DNA from: an uncultured Oscillospiraceae bacterium
GTDB taxonomy: Bacteria; Bacillota; Clostridia; Oscillospirales; Oscillospiraceae
Length of the DNA stretch: 55,821 nucleotides
NCBI GenBank assembly: GCA_910588625.1
Contig: CAJUQN010000011.1
Location: forward strand, 1-55,821
Reading direction: 5' to 3'
The notes under the pieces are model-generated. The model saw only the letters and a program-made list of their open reading frames with translations. It was not told where the DNA came from and did no database searches. Shown piece by piece: positions 1-8,245 of this stretch. The translations under genes and the position numbers were made by a program. Position 1 is the stretch's first letter; each line of letters opens with the position of its first letter.

Positions 1-1
1 C

Positions 2-457
2 ATCGTCCCCCTGGAGGTCATCATCCGCAACATCTCCGCCGGGTCCTTCGCCAAGCGCTACGGCGTGGAGGAGGGCATCGTGTTCGATGCGCCCACCGTG
101 GAGTTCTCTTATAAAAACGACGACCTCCACGACCCCCTCATCAACGACCACCACGCCGTGGCCTTGAAGCTGGCTGCCTGGGAGGAGATCGAGCTCATCA
201 AGAAGTACGCTTTCCAGGTCAACGACTTCCTCAAGGCGGAGCTTGCCGCCTGCGGCGTCACCCTGGTGGACTTCAAGCTGGAGTTTGGAAAGACTGCCGA
301 CGGCGCCATTGTGCTGGCCGACGAGATCTCCCCCGACACCTGCCGCTTCTGGGACTCCAAGACCGGGGAGAAGCTGGACAAAGACCGCTTCCGCCGGGAT
401 CTGGGTAACGTGGAGGGCGCTTATCAGGAGATGAGCCGCCGCCTGATGGGGAAGTAA
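2..457 (+). CDS. purC: Phosphoribosylaminoimidazole-succinocarboxamide synthase, C-terminal part (5' end outside window)
   Basis: SAICAR synthetase joins aspartate to CAIR with ATP in de novo purine synthesis (cytosol). The reading frame is open from base 2. It shows the family stretch EVIIRNISAGSFAKRYGV early, then the LADEISPDTCRFWD segment and the LDKDRFRRDLG stretch that lie near the C-terminus in PurC. About 151 residues are present, against roughly 235 for the family, so about the first third lies upstream of the window. The purF-like start follows the stop by 3 bases, so this is the visible head of the purine operon. Identity is firm; the start cannot be placed. Confidence 0.95.
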   Translation: MVPLEVIIRNISAGSFAKRYGVEEGIVFDAPTVEFSYKNDDLHDPLINDHHAVALKLAAWEEIELIKKYAFQVNDFLKAELAACGVTLVDFKLEFGKTADGAIVLADEISPDTCRFWDSKTGEKLDKDRFRRDLGNVEGAYQEMSRRLMGK

Positions 458-460
458 GCG

Positions 461-1882
461 ATGGGCGGATTTTTTGGCGCGATCTCCAAGCGCGACATCA
501 CCCTTGATATCTTTTTCGGCGTGGACTACCACTCCCATCTGGGCACCCGCCGGGGCGGCATGATCATCTACGATCAGCAGGACGGCTTCCAGCGGCAGAT
601 CCATTCCATCGAGAACACCCCCTTCCGCACCAAGTTCGAGAAGGATTTGGAGAAGTTTCATGGCACCTCCGGTATCGGCTGCATCAGCGACACCGATCCC
701 CAGCCTCTGCTGGTGCGCTCCCATCTGGGGGTGTACGCCATCTCTACCGTGGGCATCATCAACAACGCCGAGGAGCTGGTGGACGGCTATTTCAACGGCC
801 ACACCCGCCAGTTCATGGCCATGAGCTCCGGAAAGGTGAACGCCTCCGAGCTTACCGCCGCACTCATTAACCAAAAAGACACGCTGGTAGAGGGCATCCA
901 GTATGCCCAGGAGGTCATCGACGGCTCCTCCACCATCCTAATTCTCACCCTGGACGGCATCATCGCCGCACGGGATAAAGTGGGCCGTCTCCCCGTGCTC
1001 ATCGGCAAAAATGACGAGGGGTGCTGTGTGTCCTTCGAGTCCTTCGCCTGCACCAAGCTGGGGTATGACAACGCCTATGAGTTGGGGCCGGGCGAGATCG
1101 TCCGCATCACTGCCGACGGCTGGGAGACCCTGGCCTCCGCCGGGGACAAAATGCGCATCTGCGCCTTCTTGTGGACCTATTACGGATACCCCAACTCCAA
1201 CTACGAGGGCCAGAACGTGGAGGTCATGCGCTGCCGCAACGGCGAGATCATGGCCCGGGACGAGGTGGCCCGGGGACAGCTGCCCAAGGTGGACTATGTG
1301 GCGGGCGTGCCCGACTCCGGCGTGCCCCACGCCATCGGCTACGCCAACCGCAGCGGCAAGCCCTTTGCCCGGCCCTTCGTGAAATACACTCCCACCTGGC
1401 CCCGGTCCTTCATGCCCTCCAGCCAGGAGGTGCGCAACCAGGTGGCAAAGATGAAGCAGATCCCCGTCCCCGAGCTGATCCAGGGCAAAAAGCTGCTGTT
1501 TGTGGATGACTCCATCGTCCGGGGCACCCAGCTGCGGGAAACGGTGGATTTCCTGTACGGCGCGGGGGCGGAGGAGGTCCATATGCGCTCCGCCTGCCCG
1601 CCCATCATGTACGGGTGCAAATATTTGAACTTCTCCCGGAGCAACTCCGACATGGAGCTGCTGGCCCGGAGCATCGTCCAGGAGTTGGAGGGCGACGAGG
1701 GCCAGCAGCACCTGGAGGAGTACGCTGACGGCACTACCCAGCGGGGGCAGTGTATGCTCAAGGCCATCTGCGACAAGCTGGGCTTCGATTCCCTGGGCTA
1801 TCAGTCCCTGGACGGCCTGCTGGAGGCCATCGGCATCGACCGGGACAAGGTATGCACCTACTGCTGGACCGGGAAAGAATAA
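461..1882 (+). CDS. purF: Amidophosphoribosyltransferase-like protein lacking the catalytic N-terminal cysteine
   Basis: PurF makes phosphoribosylamine from PRPP, using ammonia from its N-terminal Ntn-type glutaminase. The C-terminal phosphoribosyltransferase domain is intact: a PRPP loop (FVDDSIVRGTQ, about residues 347-357) and the family segment YVAGVPDSGVPHAIGYA. Cysteines corresponding to the [4Fe-4S] ligands of B. subtilis PurF are visible (MRIC near 230, YGCKY near 387, CTYC at the C-terminus). The N-terminus reads MGGFFG where active PurF begins with Cys-Gly after Met removal, so the nucleophile is glycine. The usual HNGNL oxyanion segment is TVGII, and the usual SDTEV stretch is also lost. 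No upstream start restores a cysteine. It may use free ammonia, take it from a partner, or do another PRPP-dependent reaction. Length (473 aa) is normal. Confidence 0.85.
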   Translation: MGGFFGAISKRDITLDIFFGVDYHSHLGTRRGGMIIYDQQDGFQRQIHSIENTPFRTKFEKDLEKFHGTSGIGCISDTDPQPLLVRSHLGVYAISTVGIINNAEELVDGYFNGHTRQFMAMSSGKVNASELTAALINQKDTLVEGIQYAQEVIDGSSTILILTLDGIIAARDKVGRLPVLIGKNDEGCCVSFESFACTKLGYDNAYELGPGEIVRITADGWETLASAGDKMRICAFLWTYYGYPNSNYEGQNVEVMRCRNGEIMARDEVARGQLPKVDYVAGVPDSGVPHAIGYANRSGKPFARPFVKYTPTWPRSFMPSSQEVRNQVAKMKQIPVPELIQGKKLLFVDDSIVRGTQLRETVDFLYGAGAEEVHMRSACPPIMYGCKYLNFSRSNSDMELLARSIVQELEGDEGQQHLEEYADGTTQRGQCMLKAICDKLGFDSLGYQSLDGLLEAIGIDRDKVCTYCWTGKE

Positions 1883-1902
1883 CATGAAGGGGATGGAACG
1901 AC

Positions 1903-2169
1903 ATGATCGAGTCACGGTGCGGCATTTTGTGCGGCGAGTGCGCCTATCGTGAGCAGATGGGCTGCACCGGCTGTGTAGCGATCCAAAACCCCTTTTGGGG
2001 CGACAGCTGTCCCGTAAAATCCTGCTGCGAGGAAAAAACAAAGGAGCACTGCGGCCAATGCGAAGCCTTCCCCTGCGGCCTGCTCAAGCAGTTCGCCTAC
2101 GACGAAAAACAGGGCGACGGCGGCAAACGCATCGAACAGTGCGCAAAATGGAGGGACCAACTGGTATGA
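1903..2169 (+). CDS. DUF3795-type cysteine-rich small protein
   Basis: An 88-residue protein with about 13 cysteines in CxxC-like spacings (RCGILCGECAYR, MGCTGC, CCEEKTKEHCGQCEAFPCG). This matches the DUF3795 family, which is thought to bind zinc or an Fe-S cluster; its biochemical role is unknown. A start-proximal GGGGATGGAACG stretch serves as ribosome-binding site. Its stop overlaps the purM start (ATGA), so it is translated with the purine operon. Being beside a cysteine-bearing PurF, it could help cluster assembly or amidotransfer, but that is only inference from position. Confidence 0.75.
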   Translation: MIESRCGILCGECAYREQMGCTGCVAIQNPFWGDSCPVKSCCEEKTKEHCGQCEAFPCGLLKQFAYDEKQGDGGKRIEQCAKWRDQLV

Positions 2170-3209
2170 AAGACTCCCATTCCGCATCCTACGCCGCCGC
2201 CGGGGTGGACGTCACCGCCGGATACGAGGCGGTGCGGCGTATCAAGCCTATGGTGGAATCCACCTACATTCCCGGCGTGATGGGCACCCTGGGCGGCTTC
2301 GGCGGTATGTTTGCCCCCGACCTGACGGGGATGAAAAAGCCCGTGCTGGTGTCCGGCACCGACGGCGTGGGCACCAAACTGAAGCTGGCCTTTTTGATGG
2401 ACAAGCACGACACCGTGGGCATCGACTGCGTAGCCATGTGCGTCAACGACATCGTGTGCGGCGGGGCCGCTCCGCTGTTCTTCCTGGACTACATCGCCTG
2501 CGGCAAGAACGACCCCGCCCGCATTGCCCAGATCGTGGCAGGCATTACCGAGGGGTGCCGTCAGGCGGAATGTGCCCTGGTGGGCGGCGAGACTGCCGAA
2601 ATGCCCGGCTTCTACCCCGTGGAGGAGTACGACCTGGCCGGATTCTCCGTGGGCATCGTGGACGAGGAGAAGATCATCGACGGCAAAAGGCTGGCCCAGG
2701 GGGACGCCCTCATCGGCCTGACCTCCTCCGGCGTCCACTCCAACGGGTTCTCGCTGGTGCGCAAGGTGCTCCACATCGAGCACGCCGACCTGCACACCCA
2801 CCTGGACGAGCTGGGCGGCAAGGGGCTGGGGGAGACTTTGCTCACCCCCACCAAGATCTATGTCAAGGCGGTCAAGGGCCTGCTGGGGGCGGGTGTGGAC
2901 ATCCACGCCGTCAGCCACATTACCGGCGGCGGTTTCTATGAGAATGTGCCCCGGATGATGACGGACGGCCTCACCGCGAAAATCCAACTGAACGCTTTCC
3001 CCTGCCCGCCCATTTTCAAGCTCATCCAGCGGCTGGGGAACATCCCGGAGCGGGATATGTATAATACCTTCAACATGGGCATCGGCATGGTGTTGGCTGT
3101 GTCTGCCGGACAGGTGGACCAGGCCCTGTCTGTGCTCCAGGAGGCCGGCGAGGAGGCTTTCGCCATCGGCGAGGTGGTCTCCGGCGACGGGGGCGTGGAG
3201 CTGGTATGA
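2166..3209 (+). CDS. purM: Phosphoribosylformylglycinamidine cyclo-ligase (AIR synthetase)
   Basis: PurM closes the imidazole ring: FGAM plus ATP gives AIR. The 347-residue product has the family's signature segments in order: VSGTDGVGTKLKLA (ATP-binding glycine-rich region), CVNDIVCGGAAPLFFLDY, LVGGETAEMPGFY, IGLTSSGVHSNGFSLVR and HITGGGFYENVPRM. The frame remains open upstream to 1995, but the ATG at 2166 was chosen because it makes the typical 4-base ATGA overlap with the preceding gene and starts the conserved N-terminus (SYAAAGVDV). It overlaps purN in the same way, indicating translational coupling. Confidence 0.97.
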   Translation: MKDSHSASYAAAGVDVTAGYEAVRRIKPMVESTYIPGVMGTLGGFGGMFAPDLTGMKKPVLVSGTDGVGTKLKLAFLMDKHDTVGIDCVAMCVNDIVCGGAAPLFFLDYIACGKNDPARIAQIVAGITEGCRQAECALVGGETAEMPGFYPVEEYDLAGFSVGIVDEEKIIDGKRLAQGDALIGLTSSGVHSNGFSLVRKVLHIEHADLHTHLDELGGKGLGETLLTPTKIYVKAVKGLLGAGVDIHAVSHITGGGFYENVPRMMTDGLTAKIQLNAFPCPPIFKLIQRLGNIPERDMYNTFNMGIGMVLAVSAGQVDQALSVLQEAGEEAFAIGEVVSGDGGVELV

Positions 3210-3868
3210 AAACGAAGCGCATCGCCGTGCTGGTCTCCGGCGGCGGTACCAATCTTCAGGCTCTGGTCGACGCCCAGCGCCGGGGCGAGATCATCAACGG
3301 GGAGATTGCCGCTGTGATCGCCTCCAAGCCCGGGGCCTACGCTCTGGAGCGGGCCGCACGGGCCAACATCCCCGGCTATGTGCTGGCCCGGAAGGACTAT
3401 CCCTCCAACCAGGCTATGACCGCAGCGCTGGTGGAAAAGCTGAAATCCCTGGACATCGACCTGGTGGTGCTGGCCGGGTTCATGGTCATCCTCACCGAGG
3501 AGATGGTAAAGGCTTACCCTGACGCCATTTTAAATGTCCATCCCGCCCTGATCCCCTCCTTCTGCGGCGAGGGGTGCTATGGGCTCCACGTCCACGAGAG
3601 GGCGCTGGAATACGGCGTCAAGGTCTCCGGCGCCACGGTCCACTTTGTCAGCGAAGAGTGCGACGGCGGCCCCATCGTACTGCAAAAGGCGGTGGCCGTG
3701 GAGGAAAACGACACCCCGGAAACCCTCCAGCGCCGCATCATGGAGCAGGCGGAGTGGGTCATCCTGCCCCGAGCCGTGTCCCTGTTCTGCCAGGGACGTT
3801 TGAAGGTGGAGGGCCGTACCGTCCGCATTTTGAAGCCGTTGAATCTATCAAAGGAGTGTCTGCAATGA
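3206..3868 (+). CDS. purN: Phosphoribosylglycinamide formyltransferase (GAR transformylase)
   Basis: Transfers a formyl group from 10-formyl-THF to GAR. The 220-residue sequence has the N-terminal LVSGGGTNLQAL nucleotide-binding turn. The catalytic triad of the family is visible as Asn and His in LNVHPALIPSF (about residues 110 and 112) and Asp in CDGGPIV (about 153). The GAR-binding segment GVKVSGATVHFV is also present. It starts inside the purM stop (ATGA) and its own TGA overlaps the purO ATG, so purM-purN-purO form a coupled block. Confidence 0.96.
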   Translation: MKTKRIAVLVSGGGTNLQALVDAQRRGEIINGEIAAVIASKPGAYALERAARANIPGYVLARKDYPSNQAMTAALVEKLKSLDIDLVVLAGFMVILTEEMVKAYPDAILNVHPALIPSFCGEGCYGLHVHERALEYGVKVSGATVHFVSEECDGGPIVLQKAVAVEENDTPETLQRRIMEQAEWVILPRAVSLFCQGRLKVEGRTVRILKPLNLSKECLQ

Positions 3869-4569
3869 TCGACATGACCGAGTATTTACAGAACAACCCC
3901 TATCCTGGCCGGGGCATTATGCTGGGCCGCTCCGCCGATAACAGGAGCGCCGTCATCGCCTACTTCATCATGGGCCGCAGCGAGAACAGCCGCAACCGGG
4001 TTTTCGAGGAGACCGACGACGGAATCCGGACTAAAGCCTTCGATGAGAGCAAAATGACCGACCCCTCCCTCATCATCTACCATCCTGTGCGGAAGATGGA
4101 CAACGGCATTACCATCGTCACCAACGGCGACCAGACCGACACCATCCGGGACAACATCCTGGCGGGCCACTGCTACCGTCACGCGCTGAACACCCGCACC
4201 TTCGAGCCGGACGGGCCCAACTACACCCCCCGCATTTCCGGAGTGGTGAAGCCCAACGGCTCCTATGACCTGTCCATCCTCAAGAGCCTGGACGGCGACC
4301 CCTCTTGCGCCTGCCGGTACTTCTACGAGTATGATGCCCCCAAGGCAGGGACGGGGCATTTCATCCACACCTATGAGAGCGACGGCAATCCCCTCCCCTC
4401 CTTCCAAGGCGAGCCGCGGGTGGTGTCCGTCGCCGCCCTCGACGCGGAGACCCTGGCGGGCGATTTATGGCTGGCGCTGAACGATGACAACAAGGTGTCG
4501 CTGTTCGTGCGGTACATCGACCTGGAGACCGGGGACGACGAGACCTCCATCATCAACAAGCACTGGTAA
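3865..4569 (+). CDS. purO: IMP cyclohydrolase of the archaeal PurO type
   Basis: This catalyses the last step of IMP synthesis, ring closure of FAICAR. The 234-residue product resembles archaeal PurO rather than the N-terminal domain of bacterial PurH. It has GRGIMLGRSADNRSAVIAYF near the start, GRSENSRNR, VTNGDQTDTI (as in the methanogen enzyme's SNGSHTDTI) and a YTPRISG segment. ATG 3865 was chosen from the ATGA overlap with purN and the upstream AAAGGAG at 3850-3856; the frame is open further upstream but that overlaps purN. The formyltransferase half of PurH is encoded separately two genes on, so the two enzymes together replace PurH. Confidence 0.88.
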   Translation: MIDMTEYLQNNPYPGRGIMLGRSADNRSAVIAYFIMGRSENSRNRVFEETDDGIRTKAFDESKMTDPSLIIYHPVRKMDNGITIVTNGDQTDTIRDNILAGHCYRHALNTRTFEPDGPNYTPRISGVVKPNGSYDLSILKSLDGDPSCACRYFYEYDAPKAGTGHFIHTYESDGNPLPSFQGEPRVVSVAALDAETLAGDLWLALNDDNKVSLFVRYIDLETGDDETSIINKHW

Positions 4570-4584
4570 GAGAGGACGCTTATC

Positions 4585-4779
4585 ATGTATTGGAAAGCAA
4601 TCATCTCCACATTGGCCGCATGGTTCATCGGATTACTTCTGGATACAAATATCGAAATGCCCCAGCTTTATGGATATGGCTTTTTGTGCTTCAGGGTGTT
4701 TTTCCCCATTTTAACCATGGGTATCTGTATTTTACACGCGATGAAACACAGCAAGGATGACAAAGGAGGAGATACCTGA
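4585..4779 (+). CDS. Small two-helix membrane protein of unknown function
   Basis: A 64-residue ORF with two hydrophobic stretches (about residues 4-20 and 31-52) separated by a short polar loop and followed by a lysine-rich tail. No family was recognised. It lies between purO and the formyltransferase gene with 15 bases before it, and its stop is adjacent to the next start, which suits a real operon member. A GAGAGGACG stretch just upstream could serve as ribosome-binding site. It may be a genuine microprotein or a chance ORF. Confidence 0.5.
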   Translation: MYWKAIISTLAAWFIGLLLDTNIEMPQLYGYGFLCFRVFFPILTMGICILHAMKHSKDDKGGDT

Positions 4780-4780
4780 T

Positions 4781-5956
4781 ATGACCGAACTGGAACTGAA
4801 ATATGGCTGCAACCCCAACCAAAAGCCCGCCCGCATCTTCATGAAGGGGGACGCCAACCTGCCCCTGGAGGTGCTGAACGGAAAACCCGGCTACATCAAC
4901 TTTATGGACGCGCTGAACTCTTGGCAGTTGGTCAAGGCCTTGAAAAAGTCCACCGGCCTGCCCGCCGCCGCCTCTTTCAAGCACGTCTCCCCCGCCGGAG
5001 CGGCCTTGGGCCGCCCCCTCAGCGACGTAGAACGGCATATTTACTTTGCCCCCGAGGGGGAGCTGTCCCCCATCGCCTGCGCCTACATCCGGGCCAGGGG
5101 TGCGGACCGGCTGTGCTCCTTCGGCGACTGGGCAGCGCTGTCTGACGTGTGCGACGCCGATACCGCCCGCTTTCTGGCCTTGGAGGTGTCCGACGGCGTG
5201 ATTGCCCCCGGCTACACTGACGAGGCGCTGGAAATTCTGAAAACCAAGCGCAAGGGCGGCTACAACGTGGTGAAAATCGCCCCGAATTACACCCCCGCTC
5301 CCATCGAGCGCCGGAGCATTTTCGGCATCATCTTCGAGCAGGGGTATAACGATTTGGCCATCGACGAGAATATGCTGGAGAACATCGTCACCGCCAACAA
5401 GGACCTGCCAGAGAACGCCAAGCATGATATGCTCCTGTCTCTCATCACGCTGAAATACACCCAGTCCAATTCGGTGTGCTACGTGAAGGACGGTATGACT
5501 ATTGGCGTGGGTGCGGGCCAGCAGAGCCGTATCCACTGCACCCGTCTGGCGGGCAATAAAGCGGATATCTGGTGGCTGCGGCAGCATCCGAAGGTGCTGG
5601 GCCTGAAGTTCGTGGACGGCATCCGCCGCCCGGACCGGGACAACGCCATCGACCTGTACATCTCCGACGAGCATGACGATGTGCTTGCCGAGGGCGTGTG
5701 GCAGAACACCTTTAAGGTGCGTCCCGACATTCTCACCGAGCAGGAGAAAAAGGATTGGATTGCCCAGATGTCCGGCGTGACGGTTGGCTCCGACGCATTC
5801 TTCCCCTTCGGCGACAACGTGGAGCGGGCTTTTAAGTCCGGGGCCAAGTACATCGCCCAGCCCGGCGGCTCCATCCGGGACGACCAGGTCATCGCTACCG
5901 CTGACAAGCACGACATGGTGATGACCTTTACCGGGATGCGGCTGTTCCATCATTGA
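4781..5956 (+). CDS. purH: Stand-alone AICAR formyltransferase (C-terminal half of PurH)
   Basis: Transfers the formyl group from 10-formyl-THF to AICAR, giving FAICAR. The 391-residue product starts at LKYGCNPNQKPARIF and has the AICAR transformylase landmarks AASFKHVSPAGAA (catalytic Lys-His region), SDGVIAPGYT, GVGAGQQSRIHCTRLA and SDAFFPFGDNVERA. The MGS-like IMP cyclohydrolase domain that forms the N-terminus of ordinary PurH is absent; that activity is supplied by the upstream purO. ATG 4781 was chosen for the strong AAAGGAGGA at 4762-4770 and the position of homology. Stand-alone enzymes of this kind have been called PurV in some archaea. Confidence 0.93.
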   Translation: MTELELKYGCNPNQKPARIFMKGDANLPLEVLNGKPGYINFMDALNSWQLVKALKKSTGLPAAASFKHVSPAGAALGRPLSDVERHIYFAPEGELSPIACAYIRARGADRLCSFGDWAALSDVCDADTARFLALEVSDGVIAPGYTDEALEILKTKRKGGYNVVKIAPNYTPAPIERRSIFGIIFEQGYNDLAIDENMLENIVTANKDLPENAKHDMLLSLITLKYTQSNSVCYVKDGMTIGVGAGQQSRIHCTRLAGNKADIWWLRQHPKVLGLKFVDGIRRPDRDNAIDLYISDEHDDVLAEGVWQNTFKVRPDILTEQEKKDWIAQMSGVTVGSDAFFPFGDNVERAFKSGAKYIAQPGGSIRDDQVIATADKHDMVMTFTGMRLFHH

Positions 5957-5958
5957 GT

Positions 5959-6192
5959 ATGAGCGAGCAGGAGCGGTTAGCGGCCTTCGAGCTGATGCTG
6001 GTGGACGTCCAAAAAAATTACGGGGAGTTTTCCGCCCGTATGGAAAAGCTCAAGGCGGAGGGCAAGGAGAAATCCGCCACCTTCCGGCAATATTGGAGCA
6101 ACAAAATGACCTGTCAGTATATGCTGTCTATATACAAGGATTACGGGCTGATTGACGGCTCAGCCCTGGAAAACGGGGGGAAAAACGGATGA
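5959..6192 (+). CDS. Small hypothetical protein between AICAR formyltransferase and purD
   Basis: About 77 residues, helix-rich and charged (ERLAAFELMLVDVQKNYGEF, LKAEGKEKSATFRQY), soluble, with no recognised family. A TTG at 5953 overlapping the previous stop would give 79 residues; ATG 5959 is the alternative, and neither has a clear Shine-Dalgarno, so translation is probably coupled. Its stop overlaps the purD ATG (ATGA), which supports it being a true operon gene. Confidence 0.6.
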   Translation: MSEQERLAAFELMLVDVQKNYGEFSARMEKLKAEGKEKSATFRQYWSNKMTCQYMLSIYKDYGLIDGSALENGGKNG

Positions 6193-7445
6193 AAGTATTA
6201 GTGGTAGGGGGCGGCGGTCGGGAGCACGCCATCTGTTGGAAGCTGGCTCAGAGCCCCAAGGTGACCGAGCTGTTCTGCGCCCCCGGCAACGCGGGCATTG
6301 CCCAGGTGGCAAAGTGCGTGAATGTGAAGGCCACCGACGTGGACGGCATGGTCCAGTGGGCGAGGGACAACGCCATGGACTTTGTGGTGGTGGCCCCAGA
6401 CGACCCCTTGGCCCTGGGCATGGTGGACGCGCTGGAGGCGGCGGGCATCCCCGCCTTCGGTCCCCGGGCCAACGCCGCCATCATTGAGGCAAGCAAGGCA
6501 TTTTCCAAGGAATTGATGAAAAAGTACCACATCCCCACCGCCAAATATGAGACATTTACCCAGTTGGATAAGGCCTTGGCCTACATTGAGGAACAGGGCG
6601 CGCCCATCGTGGTGAAGGCGGACGGTCTGGCCCTGGGCAAGGGCGTGGTGGTGGCCTCCACCGTGGAGGACGCCAAGACCGCCGCCCGGGAGATGATGGA
6701 GGACAAGAAGTTCGGCGAGTCCGGCTCCACCGTGGTCATTGAGGAGTGCATGACCGGGCCGGAAATCACCGTTCTGGCCTTCGCCGATGGGGAACACGTG
6801 CGGCCCATGATTTCCAGCCAAGACCACAAGCGGGCCTTTGACGGCAACCAGGGCCCCAACACCGGCGGCATGGGGGCCATCGCCCCCCCGCCCCAGTACA
6901 CGCCGGAGGTGGCCAAGCGGTGCGTGGAGGAAATTTTCCAGCCCACCGTGGCGGCGCTGAAGGCGGAGGGGCGGCCCTTCCACGGGGTCGTCTACTTTGG
7001 GCTGATGCTCACACCAGACGGCCCCAAAGTGGTGGAGTACAACGCCCGGTTCGGCGACCCGGAATGTCAGGCGGTGCTGTCCCTGCTGGACGGCGATTTG
7101 ATGGACATTTTCACCGCTTGTCGGGAGGGAACGCTGGACAAGGCCGACTTCTCCTGGAAGGAGCAGGCCGCCTGCTGTCTGGTGCTGGCCTCTGGCGGCT
7201 ACCCGCTGGACTACAAGAAGGGCTGTCCCATCTCCGGCTTGGAGGAGGCGGGCAAATCCGCCGTGGTGTTCCACGCCGGAACCGCTGAGAAGAACGGGCA
7301 GATCGTCACCAACGGCGGGCGGGTACTGGGCGTCACCGCCCTGGGGGACACCCTGGAGCATGCCATCGCCAACGCCTATGCCGCGGCCAAGCCCATTTCC
7401 TTCCAGGATATGCACTTCCGGACCGATATCGGGCACGCATTCTAA
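6189..7445 (+). CDS. purD: Phosphoribosylamine-glycine ligase (GAR synthetase)
   Basis: Ligates glycine to phosphoribosylamine with ATP, the step after PurF. The 418-residue protein starts with the family N-terminus MKVLVVGGGGREHAI. It continues with the ATP-grasp features VVKADGLALGKGVVV, the SSQDHKRAFDGNQGPNTGGM loop and the metal-binding EYNARFGDPE. Length is as expected. It overlaps the preceding small gene by 4 bases and is the last gene of the operon, followed by a hairpin terminator. Confidence 0.97.
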   Translation: MKVLVVGGGGREHAICWKLAQSPKVTELFCAPGNAGIAQVAKCVNVKATDVDGMVQWARDNAMDFVVVAPDDPLALGMVDALEAAGIPAFGPRANAAIIEASKAFSKELMKKYHIPTAKYETFTQLDKALAYIEEQGAPIVVKADGLALGKGVVVASTVEDAKTAAREMMEDKKFGESGSTVVIEECMTGPEITVLAFADGEHVRPMISSQDHKRAFDGNQGPNTGGMGAIAPPPQYTPEVAKRCVEEIFQPTVAALKAEGRPFHGVVYFGLMLTPDGPKVVEYNARFGDPECQAVLSLLDGDLMDIFTACREGTLDKADFSWKEQAACCLVLASGGYPLDYKKGCPISGLEEAGKSAVVFHAGTAEKNGQIVTNGGRVLGVTALGDTLEHAIANAYAAAKPISFQDMHFRTDIGHAF

Positions 7446-7455
7446 AACGCATTGA

Positions 7456-7487
7456 CCCCGTCCCCTCTTTGAGCGGGCGGGGTTTTG
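7456..7487 (+). terminator. Intrinsic terminator of the purine operon
   Basis: An 8-bp GC-rich stem (7456-7463 with 7475-7482, one G-T pair) is followed by TTTTG. It sits 10 bases after the purD stop and before the promoter of the two-component pair. Confidence 0.6.
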
Positions 7488-7489
7488 AC

Positions 7490-7518
7490 TTGTAAAAGCC
7501 GCCGAAGCATGGTATCAT
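7490..7518 (+). promoter_or_regulatory. Candidate sigma-A promoter of the two-component pair
   Basis: TTGTAA at 7490-7495 and TATCAT at 7513-7518 with a 17-base spacer, 35 bases before the regulator's start. The -35 element is weak. Confidence 0.4.
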
Positions 7519-7552
7519 TTGGAGAATACACAGCAGAAAGGGAGTGTTCCCC

Positions 7553-8245
7553 ATGTCCCATATCCTGGTGGTGGATGACGAGACCGCCATTGCCGACCTG
7601 GTGGAAGTTTATTTGCAAAACGATGGCTTCACCGTCCACAAATTCTATAACGCCACTGACGCCCTGGCCTGTGTGGAAACCCAACCTCTGGACCTGGCCA
7701 TTTTAGATGTCATGCTCCCCGATATGGACGGCTTCGCCCTGTGCCGCCGCATCCGGGAGAACCACCTGTTCCCCATCCTCATGCTTACCGCCAAGGTGGG
7801 GGACATGGACAAGATCACAGGCCTTACGCTCGGCGCAGATGATTACGTCACCAAGCCCTTCAACCCGTTGGAGCTGATGGCCCGGGTCAAGACCCAGCTT
7901 CGTCGGTACATCCGGTACAACCAGGGCGTTCCAACCCCGGCAGAGCCGGAGGAGTTCGACTTCCTGGGCCTGCTGATCTCCAAGACCACCCACAAATGCA
8001 CCCTGTTCGGGGAGGAATTATCCCTGACACCGCTGGAATTCTCCATTTTATGGTATCTTTGCCAGCGGCGGGGGCGGGTCGTGTCCAGCGAGGAGCTGTT
8101 CGAGGCGGTGTGGGGCGAAAAGTACATGGACAGCAACAACACCGTCATGAGCCACATCGCCCGGCTGAGGGAAAAGATGCACGAGCCCAGCCGGAAACCT
8201 AAATTCATCAAGACCGTGTGGGGGGTGGGTTACACCATTGAATAG
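7553..8245 (+). CDS. OmpR/PhoB-family response regulator, VanR-like
   Basis: A 230-residue cytosolic DNA-binding regulator. The receiver domain (about 1-115) has the acidic pair VVDDE at 8-9, phospho-acceptor Asp52 in LDVMLPDMDG and Lys101 in TKPFNP. A winged-helix output domain follows (about 135-230), with SLTPLEFSILWYL, VSSEELFEAVWG and the C-terminal KTVWGVGYTIE. ATG 7553 is preceded by AAAGGGAG with good spacing; the frame also opens at a GTG at 7544. The sequence is closest in style to VanR, and the adjacent kinase is VanS-like, but no vanHAX-type ligase genes are near. Confidence 0.9.
   Translation: MSHILVVDDETAIADLVEVYLQNDGFTVHKFYNATDALACVETQPLDLAILDVMLPDMDGFALCRRIRENHLFPILMLTAKVGDMDKITGLTLGADDYVTKPFNPLELMARVKTQLRRYIRYNQGVPTPAEPEEFDFLGLLISKTTHKCTLFGEELSLTPLEFSILWYLCQRRGRVVSSEELFEAVWGEKYMDSNNTVMSHIARLREKMHEPSRKPKFIKTVWGVGYTIE

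Noticed and set aside
938..2041. 367-codon ORF on the minus strand within purF
   Set aside because: It is a composition-driven shadow of purF with low-complexity His/Gly/Val-rich sequence and no family.
4691..5953. 420-codon minus-strand ORF over the AICAR formyltransferase gene
   Set aside because: Antisense shadow of a clearly conserved gene; no domain in the minus translation.
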